Assembly: GCF_963678635.1 (NCBI RefSeq)
Contig: NC_087062.1
Coordinates: 81,630,751 to 81,694,750 of the forward strand
Direction: 5' to 3'
Length of the DNA stretch: 64,000 bases
Source of the DNA: Symsagittifera roscoffensis
Lineage: Eukaryota > Xenacoelomorpha > Acoela > Convolutidae
Shown here: in pieces, positions 10,699 to 20,589 of the stretch
Layout: each line of letters starts with the position of its first letter
How positions within the stretch are numbered: position 1 is the stretch's first letter
Notes under the pieces: model-generated
The model's input: the letters and a program-made list of their open reading frames with translations, nothing else
What the model was told of the DNA's origin: nothing
Database searches by the model: none
Made by a program: the position numbers and the translations under genes

Positions 10699-10739
10699 CA
10701 ACAATTCTCCTAATTCTTTTTTTTAGAAGAATACTATAA
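10659..10739 (+). CDS. Small hydrophobic ORF 3 (26 aa), one membrane segment
   Basis: ATG at 10659 with a second ATG two codons later. It reads a short basic N-terminus, about 15 hydrophobic residues, then Arg-Arg before TAA. It overlaps ORF 2 in another frame. Very short, so evidence is only the shape and the position in the cluster. The T8 tract within it followed by AG (10717-10726) could alternatively be a splice acceptor for the downstream start-less ORF or env. Confidence 0.3.
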   Translation: MQMYKKAIITFALATILLILFFRRIL

Positions 10740-10769
10740 TAAACATAAACTTTTTCACTAAAAGAATAG

Positions 10770-11903
10770 ACCAAAAAGCTATCAAAAATTGCTACCCAAC
10801 AGTCACCTAGTCAGTCTTCACCGACATCATCCCAAGATAACCCAACAACACCTTCAACTACCCAAAATCCTCAAACATCTACACGAATTTCCTTTCAAGA
10901 TAACCCATATACCTTTGAAGAACGACACGCTCGCTTATCAGAACCACTAGAACCAGTTCAACGACAAGCACCTCTAAGCAAACCAACATATAACTTATAC
11001 CCAACACTACCACAAGAATTAAGTAGAATAAGAAATCCTAGTCAAAACCAAAATACAGTCGAAAGAAATAGACAAATTATACATCCTCGACGAAACAGAA
11101 ATTTTCAAACTCCCCGAGTTCATTTTGATATACCTCAATCCCCATCACAAAACACTCCAGAAAACCCCATTGGAATATTACCAGAAACCCCTACGCTTCT
11201 TTAACAACGTAGCACCTCAAGCCTACCATCAGATTACTTAGGTTCAACACCAACATCTGAACAAATACGTGAAAATCCCTTTAACCCCCCAAACCAGGCA
11301 TCACGACTACCATATTGGACAACACATTCATTTACACAAGGTGAACTAAATTTAGTCAATGATCCAATAGATATTTCTACGGATTCAACAACATCCTCAT
11401 CACTACCAGAAACATTATCACTACCATCAACACCATCAATAAGCCAGATTTCACCACCACCTTTTAACTTAAATTTCCCAAATAACCTCGACGCTAGATA
11501 TCGAGAACAATCATCAACAAATATTCCTTTAAGACTAGACTGGAATACATTCACAGCACCTCCACCATTATTTGGACAACACCTAGAAAGTAACCGACTC
11601 CACAATTGGGCACTAAATAGACTACAATATAGACAAGACATTCACGAAGACATTCGTGCTCATAACATCCAAATACTCCAACAGAATAGTCTACAATTAA
11701 AATTTGAAATCACGGTTAAATTAAACAACATTACTCAACATCCCTACCCATTAAATCCACCAAATATAACAGCTCAATCCCTACCACCACCATTTATAAC
11801 AACTGAAGTAATATACAAATACGACAGATATACCAAAAAGACAATTGGTTACATCACATTTTATAACCCATACTCAGGATTGTCATACACATGTATATTC
11901 TAA
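10770..11903 (+). CDS. Start-less long ORF with one internal TAA (two halves, ~144 and ~232 codons)
   Basis: The frame is open from just after a TAG at 10767-10769 to TAA at 11901-11903, except for one TAA at 11202-11204. No ATG occurs in the first half, so simple ORF callers miss it. Composition is Pro, Ser, Thr, Gln and Asn rich with element-typical codon usage, and both halves read alike, which supports one gene. The C-terminal ~60 residues look folded (alternating hydrophobics, Tyr-rich). It overlaps the env ATG by 13 bases. It may be expressed as a spliced exon, with the acceptor after the T-tract at 10717-10726, or be a pseudogene. Function unknown. Confidence 0.5.
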
Positions 11904-14509
11904 AAATTTTAATTTTTCTCCAACTCCTTTTTCTAATAACCTCAAATCAAAACATAAACCCTTCCCCCCGCACAGGACCACAAGATTTATTAGTAACACA
12001 TTACGATTGTGAAGAAAACGAACAAAAAACACTACACAAATATGCAATAAATCAAGTATCACAATGCGAAACAGAACCACAAGCCATAGAAACAACAAAT
12101 GTAATAGCGACACTCTATTCAAAAGCCCGAGCAACTACAGTTATAGGATATAAATTCACAGCAACATTTTCTGAAAAGAAAGTACATTGTTCACAAGTCT
12201 CAAACGGAAATAAAAACCGACTTGACCATGAATCATTCTACCAGAGTAATATAGAACGACTTTTACATCTCAATCCCGAAGATTGTAAAAACGAGTTACT
12301 CCGACTAAACATCACAAAAAATAAAAACACAGATAGAAAGTTAGTATATTTCCAAGTTTTTTCAGATTCTGTACATCAAGCAGAACTTGAAAGATATCAA
12401 GGACATATAAAATTAGATGAAAAGTACCCATATAACGGCGCACACAGACGATTAACCTATGACATGCACGATAAACACTGGATACCACACATTGGTATAA
12501 ATAACCCATCAAACTGCAAAGCAGACACAAAAAATAAAGGATACCAAGATATAATGTTTTTCGATTGGAAAATACAACTCCAAAAAATTCAACTCACACG
12601 AGATTTATCAGACAACACAATGATCTATCAAGGAATTAGATTACCTTGTAAAAACGACCAAGGCTATTGTGACCCTACAACAAGAACACAAGCAACAATT
12701 GTTTGGTTCCCCGAAGACACATGTACAACATTTCAAGTAGCAAAAATACACGCTCGTATGATAAAATTTCACGAAAAATATTTTATACAATCAATACCAT
12801 ATGAACAAGTAAATCCATTACGAAAAATAAGTTCTAATTTTAGAAACATTCATAATATAGAAAATAAATTAACTTGTTTTCAAATATATCAAGAAACAGA
12901 ACTTGCATGTAAATACAGAAACCCACTTCACAAAACACAATACTCCGAAATACTAGTTGAATACGAAAAAGGATTCGACATGACCACTGGAAAAATAAAA
13001 GTCGACCCATACGCCACAAGTCATCCTCCAAATGAAGGAACATCATACATACCAGTTCATTTTCAAAAAAATACAGGTCAACCTGGTGGACATTTAAAGC
13101 CCCAAGACGATCAAAGCACACGTTTACAAGAACTATCACTAATGAATAGTACATATTTCGGTAATATCCACTATGATATTCACTTAGATATGAAACTAGA
13201 CTACACGATTAGCCGAATTTTTCAAGAAATGTCACTCTCTGAATTAGAAACACTACACCAACTATGCGAATTAGAAAGAACACAAATATTACAATCACTT
13301 GCACTAGCAGTATTAAAAATACCCTACGCAGGATATTTACTATCAGGAAATAGATCAAATTTTTTAGACTATGAAGGAAACATTTTATGGTTTTATACTT
13401 GTACCAAAAAAGTATCACCACTATACGTTTTTGAAGATAAACGATGCTATAAAAGAATCCCGATCTTTTATAAGAACAAGGTACATTTCGTTGACACACT
13501 TTCAAGAAGAACCTATTTCTGGGATACCGCAGTCCCATGTGGATCAGAAAATAGCCACAATGTAGTACAACTAAACCCTGATGAAGATAAATATTACCTT
13601 CTCACCCCATATCCCACATTAATGCAATCACTCAAAAAATTTTCACCAGAAAGCATTCGCGCTATCGCTCGAAACCCAAATATAGACTTACAATCAATAG
13701 GAATATACTCAAAATCAGATATTCAACATCACATTAGAACACAACAATTCCAAGAATTATTAACACAAATGGACACAATACAAAGACAATCAATTGACCA
13801 AAACTTACGCAAACTTGCCGAAACCGCAGGATTTGCAGACATCTATACGCAAGACTATAGCGGATATTTTAAAGACATTAAAGATTATATATATCTAAAC
13901 GGTGAAAAATACCGTCCCCAAGATATATCACCTATCAATATTTTTAGCTTTGTTACACTCAAGAATGAAATTCTTGATTTTCTAGGATGGCCCTACTACA
14001 TCTTAGAAAAACTGACTATTTTATACGCAATGTTTAACTTTATTGGATTTCTTTTTTCACTCTTAAAAGGAATCTATAACACATGTGCTATACACACACA
14101 AGTCAATAGACAAGCAAGTGTAGCACGCATACTATTTGCAGGATTTTTTGGAATTTTTTCTACATCAATAAACAAAATTCTTTTAGATGCACAAATAAAA
14201 GAATACAACACAAAAATAGCAACAAGACAGAACACATACGACGAAGAACATAACAATGTAGACACAACGCCAACAGCACCACAGTTACCACCCCTACCAC
14301 ATAACCATCCATTATCCCTAGTCCCACGTAATTTTCGAAACTTAGCAATAACACATAATCCAAATTTTAGACCAACCATATCACAAAGTCCCATCCAACA
14401 TATAATGACACGCCACTCACAAGATGAAAATACTTATGAACAAATTATAGAACAACCCCATACCACCGCTTTTCAGTCTCAAAATAATAATTTTTTTAGC
14501 CCACGATGA
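11891..14509 (+). CDS. env: Envelope-like membrane glycoprotein (872 aa)
   Basis: ATG at 11891 begins a signal-peptide-like stretch (residues 1-18, hydrophobic Leu/Ile/Phe). The large ectodomain is Cys-rich with several N-X-S/T sites. A hydrophobic region at residues ~705-735 looks like the membrane anchor; a second at ~748-760 is followed by a polar, Pro-rich cytoplasmic tail to 872. Position after pol and this layout are those of a retroviral envelope, which would mediate particle entry. I cannot place it in a glycoprotein family with certainty. The region around residues 450-560 (GYLLSGNRS, Cys-rich) reminds me of class III-like glycoproteins of some negative-strand RNA viruses, but this is weak. 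The ORF is intact. Confidence 0.7.
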   Translation: MYILKILIFLQLLFLITSNQNINPSPRTGPQDLLVTHYDCEENEQKTLHKYAINQVSQCETEPQAIETTNVIATLYSKARATTVIGYKFTATFSEKKVHCSQVSNGNKNRLDHESFYQSNIERLLHLNPEDCKNELLRLNITKNKNTDRKLVYFQVFSDSVHQAELERYQGHIKLDEKYPYNGAHRRLTYDMHDKHWIPHIGINNPSNCKADTKNKGYQDIMFFDWKIQLQKIQLTRDLSDNTMIYQGIRLPCKNDQGYCDPTTRTQATIVWFPEDTCTTFQVAKIHARMIKFHEKYFIQSIPYEQVNPLRKISSNFRNIHNIENKLTCFQIYQETELACKYRNPLHKTQYSEILVEYEKGFDMTTGKIKVDPYATSHPPNEGTSYIPVHFQKNTGQPGGHLKPQDDQSTRLQELSLMNSTYFGNIHYDIHLDMKLDYTISRIFQEMSLSELETLHQLCELERTQILQSLALAVLKIPYAGYLLSGNRSNFLDYEGNILWFYTCTKKVSPLYVFEDKRCYKRIPIFYKNKVHFVDTLSRRTYFWDTAVPCGSENSHNVVQLNPDEDKYYLLTPYPTLMQSLKKFSPESIRAIARNPNIDLQSIGIYSKSDIQHHIRTQQFQELLTQMDTIQRQSIDQNLRKLAETAGFADIYTQDYSGYFKDIKDYIYLNGEKYRPQDISPINIFSFVTLKNEILDFLGWPYYILEKLTILYAMFNFIGFLFSLLKGIYNTCAIHTQVNRQASVARILFAGFFGIFSTSINKILLDAQIKEYNTKIATRQNTYDEEHNNVDTTPTAPQLPPLPHNHPLSLVPRNFRNLAITHNPNFRPTISQSPIQHIMTRHSQDENTYEQIIEQPHTTAFQSQNNNFFSPR

Positions 14510-15081
14510 GCCGACAACTTGGATCCCTACACCGTTCAAATTCCTACCCAACCAACCTCACTACTCCAATTACAATAATACCACTTTTTGCTTTCCCGCC
14601 ACCCGATTTCCCAACCAGTAATGTAACATCAGGCATGAATTCCGACACTAATTCACACATCTCAGTTTTATATTGCACATCACAACTCAATAACCCGAAT
14701 ATTGAAACCCCCGATGAATTTGCCGACTCTGAACCATCTCCATCCAATAATTTTCACACCAACCCCTCAATTTTTTCCCACCCCCCTTTTCAACCAATGC
14801 TACCAAATAACCCCGTCCCCACCAATTCTACACCCTCTTATGCTTCCCAAGTCACTCCAACCTATTCTTCACATCATTCAGACCGATCATCCAATTCTCC
14901 AGACACCCCCCAAATCTCCCCAGAACTAGATAATTTTATTACATTACAACAACAACCCTACCACCTTGATACCCCCCACCATAAACCTAATTTCATCCAC
15001 AATAGATTCATCCAACCCTCCTACCCCTACACCCTCTTCAATTTATACCGAATCATTAGCACCATCATCCACATCTACTGA
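14506..15081 (+). CDS. N-terminal part of unknown 3' gene (191 aa in this frame)
   Basis: ATG overlaps the env stop as ATGA (14506-14509), a classic coupling arrangement. It is extremely rich in Pro, Ser, Thr and Asn. The downstream frame (14966-16315) has the same Pro/Ser/Thr composition in the overlap, so I read the two as one gene interrupted by a +1 frame change between ~14966 and 15081. No known domain. Confidence 0.5.
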   Translation: MSRQLGSLHRSNSYPTNLTTPITIIPLFAFPPPDFPTSNVTSGMNSDTNSHISVLYCTSQLNNPNIETPDEFADSEPSPSNNFHTNPSIFSHPPFQPMLPNNPVPTNSTPSYASQVTPTYSSHHSDRSSNSPDTPQISPELDNFITLQQQPYHLDTPHHKPNFIHNRFIQPSYPYTLFNLYRIISTIIHIY

Positions 15082-16315
15082 ATCTTCACTCAGCACTAAT
15101 AGAGCTTACCGCACTTTTAAAAGAAAGTTCCCCAACCATCCTTTCCCAGCAAAACCAGGAACAGCCCGTGAATATATAAATCACCCACATCACACTAATA
15201 CAAAAGAATTTTTAGCTATCACCTTACCCTCATTTCCACAATACACCTTAAACACCCCTCACGACACTAACGAGACACACAACTTTGTAGACGAACACGT
15301 TTTAATGCCTACCCTTCCTTGGACCTCATATTATCATTTTACTAATCCCCTTTGCTTACCTTTATCTAACACTCACATCGATCTAGAACGAAATAAGGAC
15401 ATGCTATATCGACTCACTACACCACTAACACCTAGACAATTTACTTACATCGGATATAAAAAATCACTAAAAACATACACTGCACCCCGAGCTAACGAAT
15501 ATACGCTAGAATATTACGATCATAACATCATCAGAACTAACCAAGATCAATTCTTAGACGACGATCGCTTCGCTAACCCACAAATCACAGAAAATTTTTT
15601 CATTAAAACACCATATGTATTTACACTCAATATCTTTGACCGCAAATTTGACCACATCATTTCAGAAGCACTAACAGACACACAAGCTTACGAAAGTTTT
15701 AAAGAACGCTTCCAAATATTTTCACTAACCTTTCATTTCCTTGCACCACATGAAAGAGATTTGCACTGCTCACACGATATTATGTTGCGCACTAAACAAA
15801 CTCACACATATACATATTATCGTTTTATCCAAAATCACTTCGACCTACACACCCCCTCCAGACAACCACACCACCGTTTTCAATTCATCAATTCCAAATA
15901 CACCTCACCATTCTTTCTTAACTTCACATGTTGCATTAAAGATACTAACCTTCATGGTATTCTTCGAAATTATGATCCCATAACCCAAATGTATATTTTT
16001 TGTCCCATCACCAAGACCTTCAACGCAGAAGAATCCCGACCCTTTCTTCTCCCACACGAATTTGTTCAACCTATAGAAATCCCCATTTTAGAATTCATCC
16101 ACAACACTAAATTCAATCACAAATTATATAATCTAATCCAAAACACACCTTATGAGTTTGCAGTTGGCACTGAAGAACTAACCACCATTAAAGCACTTCA
16201 ATTGCTTTGGCCACTGCTTCAAACTAAAAATATCATCCGCATCTTAGCTAAATTACTAACAACTTCAGATCTCATTCACGACATCTTCCCCCACGGTTTC
16301 TTCCCCGACGACTAA
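14966..16315 (+). CDS. C-terminal part of unknown 3' gene (about 449 codons open)
   Basis: Open frame without an upstream ATG; the first in-frame ATG is at 15305. After ~50 Pro/Ser/Thr-rich residues the protein looks globular, rich in Phe, Tyr, His and Thr, with no predicted membrane segment and no motif I recognise. It is the last ORF of the element, downstream of env where complex retroviruses keep accessory genes. It ends in TAA at 16313-16315, three bases before a consensus splice donor. Confidence 0.55.
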   Translation: MIPPTINLISSTIDSSNPPTPTPSSIYTESLAPSSTSTESSLSTNRAYRTFKRKFPNHPFPAKPGTAREYINHPHHTNTKEFLAITLPSFPQYTLNTPHDTNETHNFVDEHVLMPTLPWTSYYHFTNPLCLPLSNTHIDLERNKDMLYRLTTPLTPRQFTYIGYKKSLKTYTAPRANEYTLEYYDHNIIRTNQDQFLDDDRFANPQITENFFIKTPYVFTLNIFDRKFDHIISEALTDTQAYESFKERFQIFSLTFHFLAPHERDLHCSHDIMLRTKQTHTYTYYRFIQNHFDLHTPSRQPHHRFQFINSKYTSPFFLNFTCCIKDTNLHGILRNYDPITQMYIFCPITKTFNAEESRPFLLPHEFVQPIEIPILEFIHNTKFNHKLYNLIQNTPYEFAVGTEELTTIKALQLLWPLLQTKNIIRILAKLLTTSDLIHDIFPHGFFPDD

Positions 16316-16318
16316 CAG

Positions 16319-16395
16319 GTAAGTATGAACTATACATATTATTAACTAGTTATTAAAATTAGAAACTAACCATTCTTTATTCATGTCTTCTTTAG
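16319..16395 (+). other. Candidate 77-nt intron just after the last stop codon
   Basis: The donor CAG|GTAAGT at 16316-16324 is a perfect consensus. The acceptor is a pyrimidine-rich stretch ending TTTAG at 16391-16395, and an ACTAAC branch-point-like word lies about 30 bases upstream of it. All three elements fit a short intron in the 3' UTR. Retroelements usually lose introns through their RNA stage, so if real it must be spliced inefficiently or under control. Confidence 0.45.
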
Positions 16396-17266
16396 AATTT
16401 TAGCCTTCATCCAACGATCATCTGAAAAATTCACATAAGAAAATAAAAATTGAAAACTTCTTCAAACTGTTTAAAACTCTATAAATTTTTTCCACCAAAT
16501 AATTAAATAAAAATAATACCAATGCAGTAATTTAATTTATAAATTTTTTCCCAAATGCAGTAAAACTAATTATAATGAAAATTTGTAACTTAATTTTTCC
16601 CAACAAATAGCAGTAAAATTTGAATTTCTATGTAATAAATTGATAAAACGAAAATGCAGTACTAACCTTTTGATATTTTTATTCACTCGCACAAGAATTC
16701 TATCCAAATTCGCACAGCTCGCCCACGAAGAATTGCTTAAAATAATGAATTTCAGTTTCAAGCTTTCTCACTCAACAACTCTAACACACGATAACAAGTT
16801 TCAAACTTTCCTTTAACCCGGTTGGAAAGGAATTATATACTAAACAAAACTAACCAATGCAGCTTACTAAACACCACAACACATAGCATAACAGCATGAC
16901 TAAGAAAAGGAAACCAACGGTACCCAAACCGGATTAACCCAGTTTAAAACTGGATAATTTATTCTTTTGAAGACTATTATAAAGTCTAAGAAAGAAATAA
17001 TAAAACACAAAAAAGTCGAAAGACAAACCCATACCACAAACAATTTGATTTTTGAAAAAAGGACACAACCAACAAAACATAAGAAAAACCACAACAAACC
17101 CAACATAAAACGTTGTCACATAACAGGACCTCTCACAAAAACCGCATGCAATCATACTCCCACTCCTGGCCTAACCCACCAGAAGAGGACGTCCTGAGCA
17201 TGCTCTATAGCCGGCCTAACCCACCGTGCTACATCCACGCTTTGTGACCACACTCCTATTTTTAAT

Positions 17267-17294
17267 AAGAGCTACTCAAGGGTGAGTAACTCTT
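17267..17294. repeat. Short hairpin in 3' region of retroelement
   Basis: Arms aagagctactca (17267-17278) and tgagtaactctt (17283-17294) pair over 12 bp with one mismatch around a 4-base loop. It could be a terminator-like or R-region RNA structure of the LTR. Confidence 0.5.
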
Positions 17295-18112
17295 CAAAAT
17301 AACTGAACTAAAACAAAAAGCTTTTGTGAAAACAACTAACCAAAATCATAATTAAAAAACATTAAACTAATAAAAGTTTTATAAAATGTAAATTATATTA
17401 TGCAATATATAGATCAGCACACAACACAAAGGACGAACATCCAAAGACAAAACGACCCCACTACACTCGAAAAAGAATGGCCAACCACAATCAATATGCC
17501 GCCCACAATCACAACTCAAAGGATTTAGAGTACGACTTGACTTCGCAGAAAAGGACTTCATTGAACTAGACCAATGACCACCTCGATGTTCAAGTATACG
17601 TACAGATCCGAGTAACCAGGCATCCCCTCCACGCACAATCTCCACGCCATTCCCAGACAAGATAAAACACAAAGAAGTTCTCATCAATGAAACAGAAAAA
17701 CCTGACATAGCCAACCATTCTGAAATCAGATTTGAGTTTGTTGCGAAAACCCAGTCGTTGTCATGAGAAGACACAACGATTGAACCTGGAACTTCTCTAA
17801 CAAAAGAACCCACAAGAAATATGATGTTCGCCAAATACCAACGTCCATCATCCATCCTTTGAACTACAGAAAGACTATTCAAAAAAAACTCTGTAAAACC
17901 CGGATGGGTGGAACCTGATCTAAACTACATTTTATGATTGGATAAATTTTATATTTTACCACTGTAAAGTATTTAATATTAACCAATCATGATCCATACA
18001 ACTAACAACCCACTTATTTGTAAGTGCTGGAATTACTTGTAATTTCAGCACCAGAGAGATTTGAATTTAACTTAGAAATTAGTTGACTCTCCAAGAAGAC
18101 TTCAGCAACCGC

Positions 18113-18118
18113 AATAAA
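18113..18118 (+). promoter_or_regulatory. Polyadenylation signal AATAAA
   Basis: Canonical hexamer near the right end of the retroelement, in a less AT-rich stretch that could be the R/U5 part of the 3' LTR. The only support is the motif and its place. Confidence 0.35.
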
Positions 18119-18400
18119 CCAGTATACCCTAGATCTATTGAGCCTAGCAGAGACTAGTTAAACAACCTGAGACTAGATAGTATAAGAGTAAGATTAGGAT
18201 TGGTATTAGACTAAGAAGTTGCACGAATCTATCCGGCCGAAAATAAGATAGCGTGACGAGCAGACGGTGTACCCTATCCGAAATTACTCTATGAGTTATA
18301 CACTTCGGTCATAACTCAGTAGAATGAATTTTTGGTCAGAAGACAACGTATTACGAATCTACTTCAGAATTGTTTTGGACTGGATTATGAATTGAAAAGA

Positions 18401-20589
18401 ATCGAAAAAAGTGTCTCGGTGTCGATAAAAAATGGTCAGTAATGTATTTGTTCTAACACCGCAGTTTGACAAGGAAACGACGCCATTTTAAATCCGAGTG
18501 AGAATAAAAAGCGTGTGTTTTTTTATTTTCTAGATATTTGTAATTATTTTTGATATATATTTTGAAAGCTGGTGTAAAGTTCCACTTACCATTGTTTGCT
18601 TAGGCCGTCCTCAAAATAAGTAATGGTTTCTTAGGCCATTATAGCTGTTGGTTTTATGTTACAACAAAACATAGACGGACTGATGATGTTATTTAAAATT
18701 TAGCCTTTATTAACCCAGATATTCGTAATGAGGTTCCAATTTAGCTTCGAGCGGTCAAGATTTCGTGCTGTTAAAAACCATTATTGTGACCCAACACAAA
18801 TGATTCTACTTTTATATGGGAACAGTTATCGTAATGTGATCGCAAAACGAACAGAATAAAGTAACGCCAGTTCAGAAAATATAATAAAAATACTAACTTA
18901 AGGAATTAACAAATTTTTGGCCATAAGTGAAGAGAATTTTAGGTTGCTGATTGTTTTTCATCTTGGTGATATTTGCTCCTCTGGTAACTTACTAAAATCG
19001 ATGTTTATATTTTGTAATTTGTATTTTTTGCTCTGAATTTCAAGCAGATAAAAAAATCTAAAATCGATTTTTCAATTTGAAAATTTAGCCTAAGTTGCAG
19101 TCTGGAGGCTGAGAAAGCTATTGGTTCTGCTATTTTATGGAGAAATCCCGAATTTTATAAGAGAAAAGTTTTGTATGAAAAATTCAGAGCAGCGATACGT
19201 ACAATACTATTTACTTTTACCAAACAAAAAAATCTATAATATGAGGAAAACCTAAAAAGCAATATTTTGACAGGTAAAAACAAAAAAGTGGATTGTCACC
19301 ATTGGAGCTCAAGCTACCCTTTGCATGGGGATGAAAAGAAATCAAAATATTGATTTTGGAGCAGGAAAGAACTCAGGATTTCAAGTCTTAAGATGAAAAT
19401 TGTGCTTAAAAGAAAAAAAAACAATTCCACTATTCAATCGAGCAACTGTGAGGTTGATAAGCTGGAAAAGTAAACTGATTGAAAGTCTCACTAACTAAGA
19501 AAATCCAGAGTAAAAATCATCAAAATATTTTTCCCTGAGTTATTTTTAATTTAACTGATGCCTTAGAAGATCTGACACGACCTATTTAAAGAAAAAGCAT
19601 CGGATCAGACAATACCAGATGAAGTAAAAGTTGATAAACAAAATTAGTCCTCAACTAAATTTTCCACTTTTAAAATTGGGCAATGTGGCTGTACATACAA
19701 ATGGTTATCGGCTTGCATAAAACCATAAAAATCATTTGAAATCATTATCACATTTGAAATCACATGATCAAGATTTGAAATCATTTTTTTTCTCGATACT
19801 GAAATAAAAAATCGGTCCATCAAAAATTGTGACTGCAAAGACTTCAAAATGATATCAACCAACTCACAGATAAAAAAAATCAGCGCAAAGTTTCTTGGTC
19901 TGAGCATGAAACTTTAAGACAAAGCAAGCACTGAAGCGGTAAAAATTCAGCCTTTCAAAAAAAACTTCTTCAACAAATCAGATGTTTTCTCTGCACAAAA
20001 CAAATTGTCACAAATTATGAGGTCGAAAACACATCCTTCCTTGTGGAAAAAAAATTATATTGCAATTAATATGTTATTGTGGAAGAATTTTAAGACTGTA
20101 TACTTGAGGGATTTCTCCTCTTCATGAAGTGTCTCAGTTCATTTGCTTTCAACGCAGATAGTCTCACTTTGGTTCCGCGTAATAGCGAGGCGACTAGAAC
20201 GCAGTATTCCCACAATCCCAAACTTTTTTCTTTTTATGGCAAGATATTCTTTATTTTGTTTTGCTGTTGCCCCTTCGCTTGTGATCTGTCGACCAATCTT
20301 GCAAAAACTGCAAAAAAATAGGCAGATTTTTTTCAATTGAGCAAATAGGATGTAAAAAAGGGCCATTAGATCAAGTCAGAGGTGTATATAACGTTCTTTA
20401 ATCAATTTAAAGGTCCGCAACCTGTTTCGCTGGTTTAATACTTAGATCAAATCTGTTCTTGTTCCTAATTCAGCCAAGAATCCCGTACTATTTTCCTGAT
20501 TGAATTCCAAAGTTCTTTTTTCGCGACAATTTTGGTTCTTAATTTTTTCTGGAGAGTCAACACTTCTGTTCTAATGTCAACTCTTTTTT
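18401..20589. other. Intergenic sequence, nothing recognised
   Basis: AT-rich with homopolymer runs and no ORF with protein-like composition. A GC-richer patch near 20160-20220 opens short ORFs on both strands, but none matches a family I know. Confidence 0.4.

Larger units (their letters stand above)
1..18400 (+). mobile_element. Giant Ty3/gypsy-like LTR retroelement with envelope-like and extra genes
   Basis: A colinear set of retroelement genes runs along the + strand: gag with a zinc knuckle, protease, reverse transcriptase, RNase H, integrase with D,D35E spacing, then an envelope-like gene. The order protease-RT-RNase H-integrase is that of Metaviridae (Ty3/gypsy). Extra ORFs lie before gag, between integrase and env, and after env, which makes the coding part alone over 15 kb. 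The right edge is my estimate, from the change to repeat-rich host-like sequence around 18.4-18.5 kb. I found no direct repeat between the first 1 kb and 16.3-18.5 kb, so LTRs are not demonstrated; the 5' LTR is probably outside the window. Confidence 0.85.
16396..18400 (+). other. 3' non-coding region of the retroelement, probably including its LTR
   Basis: AT-rich, no convincing + strand gene. Degenerate repeats built on 'aatgcagta' recur at 16522, 16554, 16608 and 16653. 'ggcctaaccc' repeats at 17167 and 17212. A 12-bp-stem hairpin lies at 17267-17294. An AATAAA polyadenylation signal is at 18113-18118. Purine tracts that could be the polypurine primer occur near 16900 and 16990, but none is clearly next to an LTR start. 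Confidence 0.4.

Noticed and set aside
11234-11641. 135-codon - strand ORF
   Set aside because: Shadow of the start-less + strand frame 10770-11903, which has element-like codon usage.
14074-14394. 106- and 67-codon - strand ORFs
   Set aside because: Antisense to the intact env frame.
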